DNA of 44,100 bases from JAOTWJ01 sp036398175 (GTDB lineage Bacteria > Gemmatimonadota > Gemmatimonadetes > Gemmatimonadales > GWC2-71-9): positions 1-44,100 of the forward strand of contig DASWHL010000090.1 in assembly GCA_036398175.1 (NCBI GenBank), read 5' to 3'. This document shows, piece by piece, positions 16,909-26,128 of this stretch. Made by a program: the position numbers and the translations under genes. The stretch's first letter is position 1, and each line of letters opens with the position of its first letter. The notes below the pieces were generated by a model, which was given only the letters and a program-made list of their open reading frames with translations, was not told the origin of the DNA and made no database searches.

Positions 16909-17835
16909 CTACAGTTTCACCACGTCAATGATCTCCTTCACCGAGTCCGCCGATTTCTTGAGAGCCGCCTGCTCGTCCTTGGTCAGTTCCACCTCGATGA
17001 TCTGCTCCAGGCCGCCCTTGCCGATCTTGCAGGGCACGCCGAGGTACAGATCCGTGATCCCGTATTCGCCCTGGAGATAGGCGGCGCACGGGAGCACGCG
17101 CTTCCGGTCCAGCACCATGGCTTCCGCCATCTGCGCGGCGGCGGCCGACGGTGCATAGTACGCGGAGCCCGTCTTGAGGTACGCGACGATCTCGCCGCCG
17201 CCCTTGCGGGTCCGGTCCACGATGGCGTCGAGTTTGGCCCGATCCATGAGTTGGGTGACCGGGATGCCGGATACCGTGGTGTAGGAGATCAACGGCACCA
17301 TGGTATCGCCGTGGCCGCCGAGCACCATGGCCTGGATGTCCTGGACAGACACCTGGAGCGCATCACTCAGGAACGTCCGGTACCGGGCGGTGTCGAGCAC
17401 CCCCGCCATGCCGAACACCCGCTCGCGCGGGAACCCCGTGACCTGCTTGGTGACCCAGCACATCACGTCCAGCGGGTTCGAGACCACGATGATCGTGGAC
17501 TGCGGCGCGATCTGCTTGATCTCCTGGCTCACGGTCTTGACGATCTCGGCGTTCGTGCGCACCAGATCGTCGCGGCTCATGCCGGGCTTGCGGGCAATGC
17601 CGGCGGTGACCAGGAACAGCTCGCTTCCCGTGGCCACTTCGTAACTCGTCGTCCCGACCACGCGCGTGTCGAACCCCTCGACGGGGCCCGCCTGCCACTG
17701 GTCGAGGGCCTTCCCCTCCTGGATCCCGTCGAGGATGTCCAGCAGGACGACCTCGCGCGCGAGTGATTTCTCGGCCACGCGCTGAGACAGCGTCGCCCCG
17801 ACATGTCCCGCGCCAACCACGGTGATCTTGTGCAT
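16909..17835 (-). CDS. mdh: Malate dehydrogenase (LDH-like type)
   Basis: 308 aa from MHKITVVGAGHVG; ATGs one and five codons upstream are also possible. NAD-dependent oxidation of malate to oxaloacetate in the citric acid cycle. The Rossmann glycine motif VVGAGHVGAT is at the start, the acidic residue binding NAD ribose is in LLDILDG, and the substrate loop ARKPGMSRDDL carries the Arg residues typical of malate rather than lactate enzymes. The catalytic His is in LGGHGDTMVP. It ends the moaD-moaE-trmL-mdh minus-strand series, 31 bp after trmL. icd (37283) is also in the window. Confidence 0.96.
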   Translation of the reverse strand: MHKITVVGAGHVGATLSQRVAEKSLAREVVLLDILDGIQEGKALDQWQAGPVEGFDTRVVGTTSYEVATGSELFLVTAGIARKPGMSRDDLVRTNAEIVKTVSQEIKQIAPQSTIIVVSNPLDVMCWVTKQVTGFPRERVFGMAGVLDTARYRTFLSDALQVSVQDIQAMVLGGHGDTMVPLISYTTVSGIPVTQLMDRAKLDAIVDRTRKGGGEIVAYLKTGSAYYAPSAAAAQMAEAMVLDRKRVLPCAAYLQGEYGITDLYLGVPCKIGKGGLEQIIEVELTKDEQAALKKSADSVKEIIDVVKL

Positions 17836-17866
17836 CATCGGAGTACCCACACGAGAGAAGTGATGG

Positions 17867-18346
17867 TCATGACCGCCGCCCGTCGTCGTCGAAGGCGAGG
17901 CCGAGCTGTCGCGCCGCCTCGTAGACGACCACCGACACGGCGGTCGCCAGGTTGAGGCTGCGCACCACCGGCAGCATGGGGATACGGAAGACCCGGTCCG
18001 GGTGCTTCTCCCGGATGCGTTCCGGCATGCCGTCGGTTTCGTTCCCGAACAGGAGCACCGCGTTCGGGGTGTAGGGAGCGTCGAGGTAGGAGGCCGTTCC
18101 GTGGGCCGAGAAGTAGAGACAGCGGTCGCGGCTGACCGCCTCGCGGAAGGCCCGCCAGTGCGGGTGTATCCAGAGGTCCACGTCCGGCCAGTAATCGAGC
18201 CCCGCCCGACGGACCTGCTCGTCGTCCAGGGAGAACCCCAGCGGGCCGATCAGGTGCAGTGCGGTGCCGGCGGCCGCGCAGAGCCGGGCGATGTTCCCCG
18301 TGTTGGGGGGAATCTGCGGCTCGATCAGGGCCACCGACAGCGCCAT
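17867..18346 (-). CDS. trmL: tRNA (cytidine/uridine-34-2'-O)-methyltransferase
   Basis: 159 aa, the usual TrmL length. A SPOUT-fold enzyme that methylates the wobble ribose of tRNA-Leu using S-adenosylmethionine. Motifs: ALIEPQIPPNTGNIARLCAA at the N-terminus, HLIGPLGF, LLFGNETDGMP, and the trefoil-knot segment RIPMLPVVRSLNLATAVSVV, which forms the cofactor site. The start ATG at 18346 is 1 bp after the moaE stop, so it is translationally close to moaE. Confidence 0.94.
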   Translation of the reverse strand: MALSVALIEPQIPPNTGNIARLCAAAGTALHLIGPLGFSLDDEQVRRAGLDYWPDVDLWIHPHWRAFREAVSRDRCLYFSAHGTASYLDAPYTPNAVLLFGNETDGMPERIREKHPDRVFRIPMLPVVRSLNLATAVSVVVYEAARQLGLAFDDDGRRS

Positions 18347-18347
18347 C

Positions 18348-18806
18348 CTAGGGCTCCACGGTGCCCGGCCCTTCGGCCGGCACCTGCCCGCCATCGTTGT
18401 CCCGCCACCTCGTGGCCCCATCCGCGAGGATCTCCCGCTTCCACACGGGCAGGCAGTGCTTGGCCTGTTCGATCACGTAGCGGCAGGCGTCGAGCGCGGC
18501 CGCCCGGTGCGGTGCCCCGACCGCGATGGCGATGCTGGCGTCGCCGAGCGGCACGCTTCCCAGACGATGCTGCGCCGCGACGGCCGCTCCCGGCCACCGG
18601 GCCTCCGCCTCGGCCGTGATCCGGTCGAACTCCTCGTCCAGCATCTCCTCGTAGGCCGTGTACTCGATCCGGACCACCGGTCCGTCGTCGGGCCCGGCCC
18701 GCACCGTGCCGAGGAACGATGCCGTTGCGCCCCGGTCGGGGGCCGACACCTGGGCCACGAGTTGCCCCAAGTCGAGGGGGCCCCGTACGGCGTGCGCCAC
18801 GGTCAT
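18348..18806 (-). CDS. moaE: Molybdopterin synthase catalytic subunit MoaE
   Basis: 152 aa. With MoaD it converts precursor Z (cyclic pyranopterin) to molybdopterin. Family motifs: GATASFLGTVR, YEEMLDEEFDRI, HRLGSVPLGDASIAIAVGAP, and the catalytic lysines in KHCLPVWKREI. The start overlaps the moaD stop in ATGA, so the two subunits are coupled. The other molybdenum-cofactor genes are not in the window. Confidence 0.95.
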   Translation of the reverse strand: MTVAHAVRGPLDLGQLVAQVSAPDRGATASFLGTVRAGPDDGPVVRIEYTAYEEMLDEEFDRITAEAEARWPGAAVAAQHRLGSVPLGDASIAIAVGAPHRAAALDACRYVIEQAKHCLPVWKREILADGATRWRDNDGGQVPAEGPGTVEP

Positions 18807-19057
18807 CCCCCGGCCAGTGGCGGCAGGAGGGCCAACTCGTCGCCGTCGGAGAGTGGGTCGGTGAGGAGCGCGTGGGTCCGATTGCGGGCGACGAGCGGGC
18901 GGGCCGGCAGCCGATGCCCTTCCGCCAGCCGTGCGCGCAGGGCCGCGATGGCATCCGCCACGGTTGCCGGACCGGGCACGTCCACCTCCACCACCTCCTC
19001 CCCCGTCACTTCCGCGTAGCGGGCGAAGAGCCTGCATCGGACGCGGATGGCGTGCAT
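18803..19057 (-). CDS. moaD: Molybdopterin synthase sulphur carrier subunit MoaD
   Basis: 84 aa from the ATG at 19057 (a GTG one codon upstream is possible). Ubiquitin-like sulphur carrier: IRVRCRLFARYAEVTGEE, then the acidic/hydrophobic core, and the essential C-terminal Gly-Gly in DELALLPPLAGG, which becomes a thiocarboxylate. It overlaps moaE by ATGA. TAGCTT lies seven bases upstream of the ATG but no convincing -35 box is seen, so the promoter is uncertain. Confidence 0.93.
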   Translation of the reverse strand: MHAIRVRCRLFARYAEVTGEEVVEVDVPGPATVADAIAALRARLAEGHRLPARPLVARNRTHALLTDPLSDGDELALLPPLAGG

Positions 19058-19089
19058 CACCGGAAAGCTAGCGACCGGGACCGCGCAAG

Positions 19090-19117
19090 AAAAACCCCGC
19101 CGCTGGTGGCGGCGGGG
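19090..19117 (-). terminator. Terminator of the HU-like gene
   Basis: On the minus strand a perfect 9-bp stem CCCCGCCGC/GCGGCGGGG with a 5-nt loop is followed at once by TTTTT. It lies 27 bp below the HU-like gene stop and separates it from moaD. Confidence 0.92.
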
Positions 19118-19144
19118 TGTGGGCTCGCAAGGGACTCCGGAGGG

Positions 19145-19495
19145 TCAGTCGTTATCGTCGTCGTCGTCACCGTCGGCGTCCACGTACTGGTGGTTGCCGG
19201 TGGGTTCGGCCACCATCAGCCGCAACTCCTTGGACGGTTTGAACACGGGCACGGGCCGGGCGGCAACCTCCACCGGATCCCCGGTCCGGGGGTTCCGGGC
19301 CATGCGGGTCTTGCGACGCCGGATCTTGAACGTGCCGAACCCGCGGATCTCGATGTTGTGCTGCTCGGCGAGCGCCACCTTGACCGCATCGAGGAAGGCG
19401 TCCACGACCCGGGCGCAGTCCTTTTTCGAGATCATGGGGCCCGCGGTCTGAGCGATCGACGCCGTTACCCGCTCGACGAGATCGGCTTTCGTCAT
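19145..19495 (-). CDS. HU/IHF-family DNA-binding protein with acidic tail
   Basis: 116 aa, about 25 longer than a typical HU. Residues 1-95 are the HU fold: MTKADLVERV, the FGTF turn (EIRGFGTFKIRRRK), the DNA-binding arm RMARNPRTGDPVEV with the conserved Pro at the intercalation site, and a closing helix. It bends and compacts chromosomal DNA as a dimer. The extension ends in a run of Asp (residues 106-116), which is unusual for HU. A GGGGGA ribosome-binding site precedes the ATG. It has its own promoter (19562-19590) and terminator, so it is a single-gene transcript. Confidence 0.93.
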   Translation of the reverse strand: MTKADLVERVTASIAQTAGPMISKKDCARVVDAFLDAVKVALAEQHNIEIRGFGTFKIRRRKTRMARNPRTGDPVEVAARPVPVFKPSKELRLMVAEPTGNHQYVDADGDDDDDND

Positions 19496-19561
19496 TGATC
19501 CCCCTTCGCGAGGTCTCGTGCGGGCAAATCCACCTGCCGGCCAGCACGCAACCGGGGGGTC

Positions 19562-19590
19562 AACATAGGAGCTTACCTATTGACTGTCAA
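19562..19590 (-). promoter_or_regulatory. Promoter of the HU-like gene
   Basis: On the minus strand: perfect -35 TTGACA (19585-19590), 17-bp spacer, -10 TATGTT (19562-19567). It overlaps the last codons of carA and gives a leader of about 60 nt. It is the closest match to the sigma-70 consensus in the window, fitting a highly expressed gene. Confidence 0.85.
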
Positions 19591-20671
19591 GAGCTTGGAC
19601 GAATTGACGGAAGTGCCCTCTCGCGTCGTGAGGGCCCGGAGCGGCCTCCGGATGGTACTGCACACCGAAAACCTGGAGCTCGCGGTGCCGTATCCCTTCG
19701 ACGGTGCCATCATTGAGGTTAAGGTGCGTGACCTCAAGTGATGTGGCACCTGGGACCACCTTACTGCTTCCCTTGACTGCAAATCCGTGATTCTGCGACG
19801 TAATCAGAATGTGACCATCCGCCAGGTCTCGGACCGGGTGGTTCCCCCCGCGATGCCCATAGGGGAGCTTCTCGGTTTCCCCGCCGAAGGCGAGCCCGAG
19901 GAGCTGGTGACCGAGGCAGATGCCGAAGACCGGCGTCCCGGTTTCCGCGATGGCGCGAATCTCGGGGAGCGCGTACTCCACGGCCGCGGGGTCGCCGGGG
20001 CCGTTCGAGAGAAACACGCCGTCGGGCCGGAGCTCGCGAACGCGGGCCGCCGGCGTGCGCGCCGGCACCACCGTCACGCGACACCCCGCCTCGACGAACA
20101 GCCGGACGATGTTCTCCTTCATCCCGAAGTCGTACGCCACGACATGCCGGGGACCGCTGGTGGGTCCCACGCGGCGTTCCGCGTTCACGGTGGCCCGTGA
20201 CGCGAGATCGAGCCCCTCCATGCGAGGGCTCGCCTCCAGCACCTCGCGGGCCGCGCCGGCCGGCTCCCCACCCTCGGCGAGCACGGCCCGCATGGCCCCG
20301 CGGGACCGGATGTAGCGGGCCAGGCGGCGCGTATCCACGCCTTCCAGGACCGGGATGCCCTTCTCCTCCAGCCATGTGTCCAGGCCGCCCGAGGCCCGCC
20401 AGTTGGAGTACGTGCGGGACATCTCTCGCACGACGACACCGCTCACCTGCGGCTGACCCGATTCCAGATCCTCCGGGTTGATCCCGTAGTTGCCGATCAT
20501 CGGCGCCGTCATGACCACGATCTGGCCCAGGTAGGAGGGGTCCGTGAAGACCTCCTGGTAGCCGGTCAGATTGGTCGTGAAGACCGCCTCGCCGGTGGTG
20601 GCGGAAAGCGGACGGCGCGTCGTTCCGGGGAACCACGCGCCGTCTTCCAGCAGCAGGTACGCGGGCTGCAC
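19577..20671 (-). CDS. carA: Carbamoyl-phosphate synthase small (glutaminase) subunit
   Basis: 364 aa from a GTG at 20671, 4 bp after the secG stop; a longer reading frame runs back through secG but has no homology there. Supplies ammonia from glutamine to CarB for arginine and pyrimidine synthesis. The N-terminal domain includes LLLEDGAWFPG, TTGEAVFTTNLTGYQE and MIGNYGI. The class I amidotransferase domain has the nucleophile Cys in FGICLGHQLLGLAFGG and the His/Glu pair in GVQYHPEAAPGP. carB is not in the window. No terminator is seen after it. Confidence 0.96.
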   Translation of the reverse strand: MQPAYLLLEDGAWFPGTTRRPLSATTGEAVFTTNLTGYQEVFTDPSYLGQIVVMTAPMIGNYGINPEDLESGQPQVSGVVVREMSRTYSNWRASGGLDTWLEEKGIPVLEGVDTRRLARYIRSRGAMRAVLAEGGEPAGAAREVLEASPRMEGLDLASRATVNAERRVGPTSGPRHVVAYDFGMKENIVRLFVEAGCRVTVVPARTPAARVRELRPDGVFLSNGPGDPAAVEYALPEIRAIAETGTPVFGICLGHQLLGLAFGGETEKLPYGHRGGNHPVRDLADGHILITSQNHGFAVKGSSKVVPGATSLEVTHLNLNDGTVEGIRHRELQVFGVQYHPEAAPGPHDARGHFRQFVQALDSQ

Positions 20672-20675
20672 CGGG

Positions 20676-21029
20676 TTACGGATTCTGCGGCGGAGGCGAG
20701 GGCTGCGTGGGTGCCGGCTCCACGTCGAGCGGGAGAGGCTGGACGTTGACCGGCGCGGGCGCCTGGATCTGTCCCTCGAGCACGGAACGCGCTTGCCCCC
20801 CGCGCGACGAGAGCCCGGCCAGCAGAAGCGACAGGACCAGGAAGATCCCGCCAAGCCACCACGACATGGTGGTGAGCAGCGTGGCAGCCTGGCGACCGCC
20901 CAAGAAGGTGTCCGTGGACGCCCCGCCGCCCATGGCCGCAAGGCCACCGCCCTTCCCGGCCTGGAGCAGGACCACCGGGAACAGCAGGAGCGCGTCGAGG
21001 ATCAGCATGGCCAGCAGGAACTTGAACAT
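20676..21029 (-). CDS. secG: Protein translocase subunit SecG
   Basis: 117 aa inner-membrane protein that assists SecYE. Two hydrophobic segments (about 3-23 and 52-72) flank the conserved cytosolic loop LLQAGKGGGLAAMGGGAS. The C-terminal third is a Pro/Gln-rich tail. Located between tpiA (60 bp upstream) and carA (4 bp downstream). Its own promoter is at 21065-21093. Confidence 0.93.
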   Translation of the reverse strand: MFKFLLAMLILDALLLFPVVLLQAGKGGGLAAMGGGASTDTFLGGRQAATLLTTMSWWLGGIFLVLSLLLAGLSSRGGQARSVLEGQIQAPAPVNVQPLPLDVEPAPTQPSPPPQNP

Positions 21030-21064
21030 GGATGCGTCCGTCGCGTATCTCTCAAAGGCGCCGC

Positions 21065-21089
21065 AAGATACCCGTGGCCAGCGGGGGGG

Positions 21090-21093
<4 letters not shown>
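21065..21093 (-). promoter_or_regulatory. Internal promoter for secG-carA
   Basis: On the minus strand: -35 TTGACC (21088-21093), overlapping the tpiA stop codon, a 17-bp spacer and -10 TATCTT (21065-21070). It would let secG-carA be made separately from the upstream glycolytic genes. Confidence 0.7.
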
Positions 21094-21838
<745 letters not shown>

Positions 21839-21842
<4 letters not shown>

Positions 21843-23032
21843 GCGTCGTCCAGGGCGGCGACGCCGGGGAGCGTCTTTCCTTCCAGGAACTCGAGCGACG
21901 CGCCGCCGCCGGTCGAGACGTGCGTGACCGCCTCGCTCAGGCCGGCGGCGCTCAGCGCCGCCGCGGAATCGCCCCCGCCCACCACCGTCACGGCGCCCTG
22001 CTCCGTCGCCTCCGCCAGGGCGCGCGCCACCGCGAGCGTGCCCGCATCGAACGGCGGCGTCTCGAAGACGCCCATCGGCCCGTTCCAGATGACGGTCTTC
22101 GCGCGACCGATGCGGGTCCCGAAGTCGTTCCGGGTGGCCTCGTCCACGTCGTACATGGCCCAGCCGGGCTGAATCCCGTCCCGCGCCACGGACCTGGTCG
22201 GCGCGTCCGGTGCGAGCGCCTGCGCCACGACCGCGCCCGACGGCAGTACGAGCTTGGCACCCGCGCGCTCGCGCAGTCCCTTCGCCATGTCCACACGATC
22301 GGGCTCGACCAGCGACGTGCCCGTCTCGAGCCCCAGGGCCTTGAAGAACGTGCAGGCCATGGCGCCGCCGATCAGGACCTCGTCCACGCGCGGCAGGAGG
22401 TGCTCGATGACGTCAATCTTCCCCGAGATCTTGGCGCCGCCCAGGACCGCCACGAATGGGCGGGCCGGCTGTTCCAGCGCCTGGCCCAGGTACGCCAGCT
22501 CCCGGGCCATCAGGAAGCCCGCCACCGCGGGCTTGAGCAGGTGTGCCACCGCCTCCGTGGATGCGTGCGCGCGGTGCGCCGACCCGAACGCGTCATTGAC
22601 GTAGAAGTCCCCCAGCGCGGCGAAGCGCGCGGCCAGCGCGCGGTCGTTCCGCTCCTCGCCCGGATAGAAGCGCGTGTTCTCCGCGAGCGCCACCTCGCCG
22701 CGCCTGAGCTGCTTGGTGGCCCGGGGCGCGTCGTCGGCCGTGGGATCGGCCAGGAACGCGATTGGGATGCCGAGTGCCGACTCCAGGGCGTTCGCGACCG
22801 GCGCCAGCGAGTACCTGGGATCCGGCCCGTCCTTGGGTCGGCCGAGGTGGGAGAGCAACACGACCCGGCAGCCGCGTTCCCGCAGCCAGCGGATGGTGGG
22901 CAAAGCCGCCTCGATCCGGGTGGCGTCGGTCACGCGCCCGTCCTTCAGCGGCACGTTGAAGTCCACCCGCACCAGCGCGCGTAGCCCTTCCAGAGGCTGC
23001 GACGCGAGGGCGTCGAGGTTCTTCCGGGCCAT
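21839..23032 (-). CDS. pgk: Phosphoglycerate kinase
   Basis: 397 aa, start ATG at 23032 overlapping the gap stop. Transfers phosphate from 1,3-bisphosphoglycerate to ADP. Signature ALVRVDFNVPLKDGRVTDATR near residue 20; FVAVLGGAKISGKIDVIEHL; and the C-terminal ATP-binding GGGDSAAALSAAGL with STGGGASLEFLEG. Cytoplasmic, middle gene of the glycolytic trio. Confidence 0.98.
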
Positions 23033-24048
23033 CAGAGCCGCGTGGCCATGTAGCCGAGCAGGTCCACGCAGCGCGCGGAGTACCCCATCTCGTTGTCGTA
23101 CCACGACGAGACATGCACGAAGGTGCCGTCAATCACGTTCGTACTGGGCAGGTCCACGGTACTGGAGTGCATGTCGCCGATGTAGTCCACGGACACGAGG
23201 GGCTCGTCGCTCACCGCGAGCACGCCCTTGAGCGGGCCGGCGGCCGCCGCTTTCCCGAACGTCGCGTTGACCTCCTCGATCGAGGTCGCCTTGGTGACGA
23301 TGCACGTGAGGTCCACGACCGACACGTCGCAGGTCGGCACGCGGAGCGCCACGCCGTCAATCTTCCCCTTCACCTCCGGAATGACCAATGCCGTGGCCTT
23401 GGCGGCGCCGGTCGTGGTGGGAATGATGCTCATGGCCGCCGCACGAGCCCGCCGCAGATCCTTGTGCGGCAGGTCGAGGATGGACTGGTCGTTGGTGTAG
23501 GAGTGAATGGTGGTCATGAACCCGCGCTCGAACCCGAACGCGTCGCGGATCACCTTGACCACGGGCACCAGGCAGTTGGTGGTGCACGAGGCGTTCGACA
23601 CCACGTGGTGCTTGGCGGGATCGTACTGGTCGTGGTTCACGCCGTAGACGATCGTGATGTCCTCCTGCTTGGCGGGCGCGCTGATCACGACCTTCCGGGC
23701 GCCGGCCGCGAGGTGGGCCGCCGCCTTCTCCCGGCTCGTGAAGAGGCCCGTGGACTCCAGCACGAGGTCCACCTTGAGGTCTTTCCAGGGGAGCTTCGCG
23801 GGGTCCCGCTCGGCCAGCACCCGGACGCCCTTGCCGTTCACGAAGATCTCGTCGGCGTCGTGGCGCACCTCGCCGGGGAAGCGCCCGTGGACCGAGTCGT
23901 ACTTGAGGAGGTGGGCCAGCGTCTTCGAGTCGGTGAGGTCGTTCACCGCCACCAGCTCGAGCGCGCCGCTCTGCTTCATCTTGATCATGGCGCGCACGAC
24001 GTTCCGACCGATCCGACCGAATCCGTTGATGGCGATCCGCACCGGCAT
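23032..24048 (-). CDS. gap: Glyceraldehyde-3-phosphate dehydrogenase
   Basis: 338 aa from MPVRIAINGFGRIGRN; an ATG two codons upstream exists, but GCGGGG has proper spacing only for the ATG at 24048. NAD(P)-binding N-terminus (INGFGRIGRN, VAVNDLTD), catalytic Cys155 in SNASCTTNC, and C-terminal NEMGYSARCVDL. It is the first of gap-pgk-tpiA and follows comF after 61 bp, the largest gap in the long minus-strand gene run. No convincing promoter is seen in that gap. Confidence 0.98.
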   Translation of the reverse strand: MPVRIAINGFGRIGRNVVRAMIKMKQSGALELVAVNDLTDSKTLAHLLKYDSVHGRFPGEVRHDADEIFVNGKGVRVLAERDPAKLPWKDLKVDLVLESTGLFTSREKAAAHLAAGARKVVISAPAKQEDITIVYGVNHDQYDPAKHHVVSNASCTTNCLVPVVKVIRDAFGFERGFMTTIHSYTNDQSILDLPHKDLRRARAAAMSIIPTTTGAAKATALVIPEVKGKIDGVALRVPTCDVSVVDLTCIVTKATSIEEVNATFGKAAAAGPLKGVLAVSDEPLVSVDYIGDMHSSTVDLPSTNVIDGTFVHVSSWYDNEMGYSARCVDLLGYMATRL

Positions 24049-24109
24049 TGGCATCCCCGCTTTCGCGTGTTGAAGTGTGCGTGTGATCCAGGAGCGTCGC
24101 GGTGGCCGG

Positions 24110-24853
24110 TCAGGGCACCCGCAGCTCGTACGGCATGGCGCGTGCGAACGTGACGGCATCCACCGCGGGCCACCCAGCTTCGCCCAGCGCCGTCGCGCAG
24201 GCCACGAGCGTCGCACCCGTGGTGAGCACGTCGTCCACCAATATAATCGTGGCGTCGGCGGCATCACGCGCGGGCGCGGCAACGGCCTCCGGTCCGCTGG
24301 CGTCGAACGCGGCCGCCATGTTCCGCAGGCGCTCCGCGGGACTCAGCGCCGTCTGCGTGCCGGTATCGCGGGCCCGGCGCAGGACGCGCTCCGCCACCGG
24401 CCGCCGCCAGCGTGCGCCCAACGCGTGCGCAATGGCCGCGGCCTGGTTGTAGCCCCGCTGGCGGCGGCGGCGCGGGGCCAGCGGGACCGGCACCAGGATT
24501 CCCGCTGCGGGCGGCGGGAGCACCCGGGCCATGATGCGGGCGATGTCGGTACCGGCCCGGGCCAGCCCTTCATACTTGAGGTGATGGACGATGGGCCGGG
24601 TCGTGGCGTCAAGCCAGACGGCGCTCCGGGCGGTCCGCAATACCTCCGGCCAGTCGGCGCAGAAGCGACACGGACCGATGAGCGGCAGCGGCTGCTGGCA
24701 CCGCGCGCAGCCGGTCCCGACCGCCCGGACCCGCGAGCGGCAGAGACCGCAGACCAGCCCGTCGGGGTCGTCCTCGGCCACGCTCCCCTCACACGCCACG
24801 CAGGCGTTCGGGAGGAGCAGCCGCTCGAGGGCCCGGAGCCGCGCTTCCGTCAC
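24110..24853 (-). CDS. ComF-family phosphoribosyltransferase-like protein
   Basis: 247 aa. The N-terminus carries Cys pairs of a zinc-ribbon type (NACVACEGS, VCGLCRSR, GCARCQQ, PCRFCADW). The C-terminal phosphoribosyltransferase fold has VPVPLAPRRRRQRGYNQAA and the PRPP-binding loop IILVDDVLTTGATL. Family members such as ComFC and GntX act in DNA uptake or are poorly defined, so a role in competence is possible but not shown. Start overlaps the aroE stop (ATGA). Confidence 0.92.
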   Translation of the reverse strand: MTEARLRALERLLLPNACVACEGSVAEDDPDGLVCGLCRSRVRAVGTGCARCQQPLPLIGPCRFCADWPEVLRTARSAVWLDATTRPIVHHLKYEGLARAGTDIARIMARVLPPPAAGILVPVPLAPRRRRQRGYNQAAAIAHALGARWRRPVAERVLRRARDTGTQTALSPAERLRNMAAAFDASGPEAVAAPARDAADATIILVDDVLTTGATLVACATALGEAGWPAVDAVTFARAMPYELRVP

Positions 24854-25671
24854 CCGCTCAGCGCGCGTCGGATGGCCGCCCGCATCTGCTCGCGGGGTGC
24901 GCGCTGGCCAGGGAAGAATCGCTCGAACGCGGCGGCGCCCTGATGGAGCAGCAGCTCGCGGCCGTCCGCGGACCGCAGACCGCGGGCGCGGCAGTCACGC
25001 ACCCACGCCGTCTCGCCGGCCCGGTACACGAGGTCGAGGGCCACGCCCGTGCCCGACAGGCGCTCGGGTGGCACGGGAGGGGGGTCCGCGGGATCGAGGC
25101 CGCACGGGGTAGCGTTGATCACCGTGGCGGCCGTGGCGCCCTCGTCCGGCCGGGCGTCGGGTGGTGTATCCAGCGTCCGGGCCCACGCGCAGAACGCGGC
25201 TGCCCGCTCCGCGGTCCGGGAACGCACGAGCAGCGGGGTCCCGGTGGCGCCGGCCACCGCGGCTACTGCCCGGGCCGATCCTCCCGTGCCGCAGAGGAGC
25301 CAGGGGCCGGGTGCGTCGAGCGCCGCCAGGACGGCGGAGAGCCCCTGCACGTCCGTGTTGTCGCCACGGAGCCGTCCGTTCTCGACCCAGAACGTGTTCA
25401 CCGCTCCGAGGCCCCGGGCCAGGTCCGTGAGGTCCGGGATGAGCGTGGCGCCCGCTTTCTTGTGCGGGACGGTGAGGTTGCCCGCAATCCCGAGCGCCGT
25501 GCAGGTCTCGAGCGTGGCCGCGAGCGCGGACGGGGTGGCGTGCAAGGGCACGTACACGGCGTTCAAGCCGAGCGCCGCGATGGCGGCATTCTGCATCTCG
25601 GGCGAGATGGAGTGCCGCACCGGGTCGCCGAGGACGGCGAGGACGCGGCTAGTTCCCCGAACCCGTAGCAT
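24850..25671 (-). CDS. aroE: Shikimate dehydrogenase
   Basis: 273 aa. Reduces 3-dehydroshikimate with NADPH on the way to aromatic amino acids. Substrate-site motifs GDPVRHSISPEMQNAAI, GNLTVPHKK (catalytic Lys) and NTDVQGL; the NADP-binding GTGGSARAV and INATPCGL; the C-terminal LLLHQGAAAFE. It overlaps the phosphatase gene upstream by 23 bp. Confidence 0.95.
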   Translation of the reverse strand: MLRVRGTSRVLAVLGDPVRHSISPEMQNAAIAALGLNAVYVPLHATPSALAATLETCTALGIAGNLTVPHKKAGATLIPDLTDLARGLGAVNTFWVENGRLRGDNTDVQGLSAVLAALDAPGPWLLCGTGGSARAVAAVAGATGTPLLVRSRTAERAAAFCAWARTLDTPPDARPDEGATAATVINATPCGLDPADPPPVPPERLSGTGVALDLVYRAGETAWVRDCRARGLRSADGRELLLHQGAAAFERFFPGQRAPREQMRAAIRRALSG

Positions 25672-26128
25672 CGGTCTCGGATCGGAGGCGGCCGGCGGCC
25701 ACGCGGATCAGCTCATCGAGGTCGGCGTACGTCTGGCGGTAGGTCTCCAGCTCGCCGCCGAACGGGTCCGGGACTTCCTCGGCGCCGCCGGTGCGCCCCG
25801 CGTACTCGCCGAGCAGGAACACCCGGGCGTCCCGGTCCAGCTCGCGTACCCGGGCCCGGTGATGGCGCGACATGGTGAGCACGAGGTCGGCCTGCGCCAG
25901 TATCTCGCGCGTCAGCAGGCGCGCGCGGTGGCCGGACAGGTCGAGGTCGTGCTCGAGTCCCACGAGGTAGGCCCCCTCCGAGGCCGGCGCGCCGTCCCAC
26001 GCCCCGGTGCCCGCGGACGAGACCTCCACGCCGTCGAGACGCCGCGCGTCCACCTCGCGCTTGAGCAACGCCTCCGCCAGCGGGCTACGGCAGACGTTCC
26101 CCGTGCAGACGAAGAGGACGCGGGTCAT
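25649..26128 (-). CDS. Low-molecular-weight protein phosphatase (LMW-PTP/YwlE family)
   Basis: 159 aa. Phosphate-binding loop VCTGNVCRSP with nucleophile Cys8 and Arg14, and the general-acid Asp in VPDPFGG near residue 118. The residue after GN is Val12, where arginine phosphatase YwlE has Thr and tyrosine phosphatases have Ile, so a phosphotyrosine substrate looks somewhat more likely; this is inference. The position next to a Sua5/TsaC gene parallels the ywlC-ywlE arrangement in Bacillus. Overlaps tsaC (ATGA) and aroE. Confidence 0.92.
   Translation of the reverse strand: MTRVLFVCTGNVCRSPLAEALLKREVDARRLDGVEVSSAGTGAWDGAPASEGAYLVGLEHDLDLSGHRARLLTREILAQADLVLTMSRHHRARVRELDRDARVFLLGEYAGRTGGAEEVPDPFGGELETYRQTYADLDELIRVAAGRLRSETDATGSGN

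Noticed and set aside
19065..19070. TAGCTT seven bases before moaD as a leaderless promoter
   Set aside because: No acceptable -35 box; the -35 position is occupied by the T run of the HU-gene terminator.
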